From Syntrophaceae bacterium UBA6112 (GTDB lineage: Bacteria; Desulfobacterota; Syntrophia; Syntrophales; UBA5619): a DNA stretch of 64,000 nucleotides. The notes under the pieces were generated by a model. It was not told the origin of the DNA. It saw nothing but the letters and a program-made list of their open reading frames with translations, and searched no databases. The DNA is taken from assembly GCA_002423465.1 (NCBI GenBank), contig DIWG01000036.1:1-64000 (forward strand). Reading direction: 5' to 3'. Below, in pieces: positions 60,427 to 64,000 of this stretch. A program made the position numbers and the translations under genes. Position 1 is the first letter of the stretch. The number at the start of each line of letters is the position of its first letter.

Positions 60427-62058
60427 TCACTCTTTCGGGACAGGGATCTTTCCGCTGGCGACCATCTCCCGGAGCTCTTTTTTACTGAACTTTCCCACGC
60501 TGGTTTTGGGGATCTGATCCAGGAAGGCGAAGTGGTCCGGGATCCACCAGGCGGCCTTGACCTTATCCTGCAGGAACGCCTTGAGTTCCTCCTCCGTGAC
60601 CTTCACCCCCGGCTTGACGACGACGCAGCCGAGCGGTCGTTCCACCCATTTGCTGTGGGGGATGCCGATCACGGCGGCCTCCGCAATGGCCGGATGGGAC
60701 ATGATGAGGTTCTCCAGATCGACGGAGGAGATCCACTCCCCGCCGCTCTTCACGAGGTCCTTCGTCCGGTCCACGAGACGGACATAGCCCTCCTCGTCGA
60801 TCGTCCCCACATCGCCCGTATGGAGCCAGCCCCCCGCAAAAGTGGTCTTCGACCGCTCCGGATCTTTGTAGTACTCCTTGGCGATCCAGGGCCCCCGGAA
60901 GAGGAGTTCGCCCCATTCCTTGCCGTCGGCCTTGATCTCTTCTCCTTTTTCGTTTACGATTTTCATCTCCAGACCGGGGGCGAGGAGACCCGCGCTGGAT
61001 TTCACATCGTAGAGTTTTTCTTTCGGCCAGTCTGCCATGCTGCTCTTGGGGACGGCGGCCAGCGCCAGCGGCGTCGTTTCGGTCATGCCGTAGGCCTGCA
61101 TGATCGGGAAGCCGTATTTTTCGTTCAGCGCCTCCATCAGGAAACGGGGGCAGGCCGAGCCGCCGGAAACGATCGTCTTGAGCGAAGAGAAGTCGTACTT
61201 GCCGCCTCCCTCCAGGTAGTTGTAGAGCATAAGCCAGATCGTGGGGACGCCGGCGGTGAAGGTGACCTTCTCCTCGGCGATCACCTTGCATATCGCCTCC
61301 ATGTTGATCGTCTCGCGTCCCGGCAGAACCTGTTTGCAGCCCAAGGTGATGCTGCCGAAAGGACCACCCCAGGCGTTGGCGTGGAACATGGGGACGATGT
61401 GGAGGGCGCAATCCTGTTCCGAGACGCGGAGCATGCAGCCGACGGCGGAGCCGTGACAGATGAGGCCCCGGTGGCTGTAAACGACGCCCTTGGGGTCGCC
61501 CGTGGTAGCGGAGGTGTAGCAGATGAGCGCCGGGTCCCATTCGCTCAGGTTGTCGGGGAAGTCGAAGCTCTCGGGGAACTGCGCGATGAGTTCGTCATAG
61601 AGGCAGACCGGGGAGAGCCCGGTCTGGGGCATCTTGCCGCTCTGCGACATGATGACGTAATGCTTGACGGTCGTAAGCTGGTCCTTGATCGCGTCGATGA
61701 TGAATGCCAGCTCTTCGTCGACGAACATGACCTTGTCCTCGGCGTGGTTGATGATATAGACCAGATGGTGCAGGGGGAGGCGGAAGTTCGTGGTGTGAAG
61801 GGCGGCCCCCATGCAGGGAACGCCGAAGTAGAGTTCGAGATGCCGGTGGTGGTTGAGAGCCATGCTGGCCACGTGATCGCCGCGCTTCACCCCGAGGGAT
61901 TCCAGGGCGTGGGCAAGCTGACACGTCCGTTTGAAATAATCGGCATAGGTGTAACGGAAAATTTCGTTGTTTGGATAGACGGAAACCACTTCCTTCTTCG
62001 GGAAATATTTTGCTGCCCTCAACAGGGATGTTCTCAACAACAAAGGATAATCCATCAT
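60427..62058 (-). CDS. Acyl-CoA synthetase (AMP-forming, long/medium-chain type)
   Basis: A 543-residue adenylating enzyme that activates a fatty or aromatic acid with ATP and CoA. Motifs: YTSATTGDPKGVVYSH (P-loop), QAYGMTETTPLA, GWLHTGDVGTIDEEG and the C-terminal PKTSVGKFSKKELRE with the catalytic Lys. Start 62058 (MMDYPLLLRTSL) follows AAAGGAGGGAAAGTACC. It is similar to FadD-like enzymes of fatty-acid-degrading syntrophs. Confidence 0.92.
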   Translation of the reverse strand: MMDYPLLLRTSLLRAAKYFPKKEVVSVYPNNEIFRYTYADYFKRTCQLAHALESLGVKRGDHVASMALNHHRHLELYFGVPCMGAALHTTNFRLPLHHLVYIINHAEDKVMFVDEELAFIIDAIKDQLTTVKHYVIMSQSGKMPQTGLSPVCLYDELIAQFPESFDFPDNLSEWDPALICYTSATTGDPKGVVYSHRGLICHGSAVGCMLRVSEQDCALHIVPMFHANAWGGPFGSITLGCKQVLPGRETINMEAICKVIAEEKVTFTAGVPTIWLMLYNYLEGGGKYDFSSLKTIVSGGSACPRFLMEALNEKYGFPIMQAYGMTETTPLALAAVPKSSMADWPKEKLYDVKSSAGLLAPGLEMKIVNEKGEEIKADGKEWGELLFRGPWIAKEYYKDPERSKTTFAGGWLHTGDVGTIDEEGYVRLVDRTKDLVKSGGEWISSVDLENLIMSHPAIAEAAVIGIPHSKWVERPLGCVVVKPGVKVTEEELKAFLQDKVKAAWWIPDHFAFLDQIPKTSVGKFSKKELREMVASGKIPVPKE

Positions 62059-62191
62059 GGTACTTTCCCTCCTTTTCCCTTGCGGGTCTGTAAGCGCCAT
62101 TCATTGTTTGATGCGAGAAGAACTTGATTCCGAAAAATCTTCGCAGCAATTGCGACGGCTGATCACCTCCCTTCTTCCGAAAAAATGAACC

Positions 62192-63100
62192 TCAATCCCA
62201 CTTTTTTTTGAAATCGAGCCAGATGACATACGCGATCATGACGATGGTCGATACCGCCGCCGGGAGGGCTGCCTCCTGACTGAAAAAGGTGATGGCGATA
62301 CCACCGGCCGTGCCGTGATTCTTAAGGGTGCCGAGGAGGACGATGCTGGTCCGGGTCTCCTTGGGGAGATGGAATCGTTTGCAGACCCAATCGATTAGAA
62401 ACCCGAGGATGAAGGTGACGGAGATGCAGACGGCGGCGATGGGAAGAAGGCTGGATATCCGATCGAAAATGAGATTGCTGTTCAATCCGATCATCGTGTA
62501 GAGGACAAGGAAGAAACTCCAGTTGGTGATCGTGCCCCTGTAAGGATCGATTCGTTCTTTCCAACCCTTGCGGATCAGCAGGCGGGAGAGGGCCAGCGGT
62601 AGTACGATCAGTTCCAATGAGATCATCAGGAGTTTCAGCGGGTCAAAGGCGGCTGCCCCGATCAAGCTTATGGAAATCAAAGGCATGATCGCCAGCGCGC
62701 CCAGATGGGCGCCGACGGTGCCGAACATGGAAAGCGGTGTGTTGCCGCGGAGAATGCTCGAAAAGGGGATCACGGCAATGGCAGGCGGCACGGCCGCGAT
62801 CAGAACAAAACCGGTCCAGAGCATTTCGTCGCGAATCAGCAGAGCGGATAGACCGATGATAATATTGCCGAGGACGATGTAATTCATGACAATTCCGAGC
62901 AGTGCCGGGAAGAAGAGGGAGCGGGGGCGGCCGAAGGCCTCGTTCCCGATCTCCATCGTGGAGAGGGTCATCGCCAGGGCCAGCGCCGGAATAATCAGGT
63001 GCTTCATGTAAGGACTTGCATAGGGAAAGAACAGCCCGCACGCCAAGGCAAGCAGGAAAATCACATTTCGGTTGCGCAGGATGATGTTCAGCTTGGTCAT
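62192..63100 (-). CDS. Bile acid:sodium symporter (BASS)-like permease
   Basis: A 302-residue membrane protein with about ten helices; ALALAMTLSTMEIG and GTLKNHGTAGGIAITFFS (the Gly/Asn-rich site region) fit the BASS superfamily, which imports organic anions with sodium. It lies upstream of the acyl-CoA synthetase gene on the same strand and could supply its acid substrate. Confidence 0.75.
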   Translation of the reverse strand: MTKLNIILRNRNVIFLLALACGLFFPYASPYMKHLIIPALALAMTLSTMEIGNEAFGRPRSLFFPALLGIVMNYIVLGNIIIGLSALLIRDEMLWTGFVLIAAVPPAIAVIPFSSILRGNTPLSMFGTVGAHLGALAIMPLISISLIGAAAFDPLKLLMISLELIVLPLALSRLLIRKGWKERIDPYRGTITNWSFFLVLYTMIGLNSNLIFDRISSLLPIAAVCISVTFILGFLIDWVCKRFHLPKETRTSIVLLGTLKNHGTAGGIAITFFSQEAALPAAVSTIVMIAYVIWLDFKKKWD

Positions 63101-63394
63101 TCCTTCAGGCTACCCCCCATCATATTTGAAAATCCGCACGTGTTCTATTGAACAGAGATTGATTTCAAAGTCAAGAAGATAGCGCTTCGCGGCGCCTGAC
63201 GGGGTGCTTTGGCCGACTTCCCGTTGTCCATTTTTCTCCGGCCAGTTTCGTCATTGAAAAAGGTTACCGAACGGGGAGAGATTTTAGGAGAAAAATGGAT
63301 ATTGACAACGGCAAAGGGTGGGCTCATATTGCGCTGGCAAGGATCTGTACAAAGGGCCTGCGGCCATTCTGCTTGTTGATTTTGAGCACGGTCT

Positions 63395-64000
63395 ATGGAA
63401 AATGCTTACCCTGCTGGAATAGACATCGGTTCGACCACCGCCAAAATGGTCATCTGCGATGCGCGGGGGAAAAAACTCTTTTCTCGTTACCGCCGCCACC
63501 ATGCCCAAGCCGTGGGCACGGTCCGGGCGATGCTCGTGGAAGCCCGTCAGGAGCTGGGCGACTGCATCCTGGATCCGGCCTTCACCGGCTCGGCAGGCAT
63601 GGGGGTGGCGGAGTCTTACGGTTTCCCATTCATTCAGGAGGTGGTTGCCTCTGCAAAACTGATCCGACAGAGTTGGCCGGATGTCCGCACATTGATTGAG
63701 ATCGGGGGCGAGGATTCCAAGATCGCCTTTTTCGACGATCCGTTTCAACCCGACATCCGTATGAACGGGAACTGCGCGGGCGGCACGGGGGCCTTCATCG
63801 AACAGATGGCCATCCTCCTCAACGTTCCGCTGGACGCATTCGACCGACTGGCGGGAGAAAGCAGGGTGGTTTATCCCATTGCATCCCGCTGCGGGGTGTT
63901 CGCAAAGACGGACATTCAGGCGCTCCTGAGCAACCAGGTCTCCCGGGAGGACATCGCCGCCTCTGTCTTCCATGCAATGGCCCTCCAGGTAATCTCCACG
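63395..64000 (+). CDS. 2-hydroxyacyl/benzoyl-CoA dehydratase-type activator (BadF/HgdC family), partial
   Basis: The open frame from ATG 63395 runs to the window edge (202 codons, no stop). It is an ASKHA ATPase that drives ATP-dependent electron transfer to a 2-hydroxyacyl-CoA dehydratase or aryl-CoA reductase. Visible are the phosphate loop GIDIGSTTAKMVICD, IGGEDSKIAFF, and the two Cys that hold the dimer's [4Fe-4S] cluster: NGNCAGGTGAFIEQMA and ASRCGVFAKTDIQ. The family is a hallmark of anaerobic amino-acid and aromatic degraders. Its partner dehydratase should lie to the right or be fused. Confidence 0.88.
   Translation, partial: MENAYPAGIDIGSTTAKMVICDARGKKLFSRYRRHHAQAVGTVRAMLVEARQELGDCILDPAFTGSAGMGVAESYGFPFIQEVVASAKLIRQSWPDVRTLIEIGGEDSKIAFFDDPFQPDIRMNGNCAGGTGAFIEQMAILLNVPLDAFDRLAGESRVVYPIASRCGVFAKTDIQALLSNQVSREDIAASVFHAMALQVIST

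Noticed and set aside
1..64000. CRISPR arrays, rRNA or complete tRNA genes
   Set aside because: No regularly spaced repeats and no cloverleaf were seen; only the tRNA-like 3' fragment at 41031-41063.

Overview
The window looks like a chromosome segment of an anaerobic deltaproteobacterium of the Syntrophus/Smithella type (Desulfobacterota). Gene content supports this: tungsten-type aldehyde:ferredoxin oxidoreductase, methylmalonyl-CoA epimerase, a 2-hydroxyacyl/benzoyl-CoA dehydratase-type activator, two TRAP transporters and a sigma54-rich regulatory style. The affiliation is inference; no rRNA is present.

Region 1 (1-5452) is a graveyard of mobile and metal-stress genes: an integrase with an in-frame amber codon, small redox/metal-binding proteins, a dedA fragment fused tail-to-tail to a truncated TumE-type toxin with its antitoxin, a frameshifted IS91 transposase, and a 132-bp MITE whose end supplies the stop codon of lipB.

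Region 2 (5450-35142) is a catabolic block. An AcoR-like sigma54 activator (with lipB) is divergent from a TRAP operon with two short-chain dehydrogenases, the latter split by an IS5-family element. A second TRAP operon continues into a FrdA-like flavoprotein, a PreA-like FMN/ferredoxin protein, a complete acetoin/2-oxoacid dehydrogenase complex (E1a, E1b, E2, E3), a decayed lipB and lipA, then an MFS carrier, an AOR and a ThiS/MoaD-like protein. Both TRAP operons start from near-identical ~139-bp regions ending in a -24/-12 promoter, so they are probably co-regulated. The first TRAP/SDR block is visibly more AT-rich than its surroundings. Between the operons lie a nitroreductase/ATC-hydrolase pair, a cysteine desulfidase and IS200/IS3 remnants.

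Region 3 (35143-41063) is an accessory strip: a zinc-ribbon protein, an antitoxin split by an A8 run, a HEPN/MNT pair, a clostripain-like protease with a coiled-coil membrane protein, a broken HU gene and a 428-residue protein of unknown function. It ends at a 33-base copy of the 3' end of a tRNA-like gene (best match tmRNA), which I read as the attachment-site scar marking the right border of integrated DNA.

Region 4 (41189-64000) is mostly core: SIMPL protein, EamA exporter, OmpR/HK two-component pair, MFS carrier, HtrA, epimerase, RdgC, NAD kinase, RecN, an acetyltransferase, HU, TrpS-ScpA-ScpB-RluB-HU/IHF, RadC, SodB, acyl-CoA synthetase, a BASS-type permease, and the start of a CoA-dehydratase activator that runs off the window.
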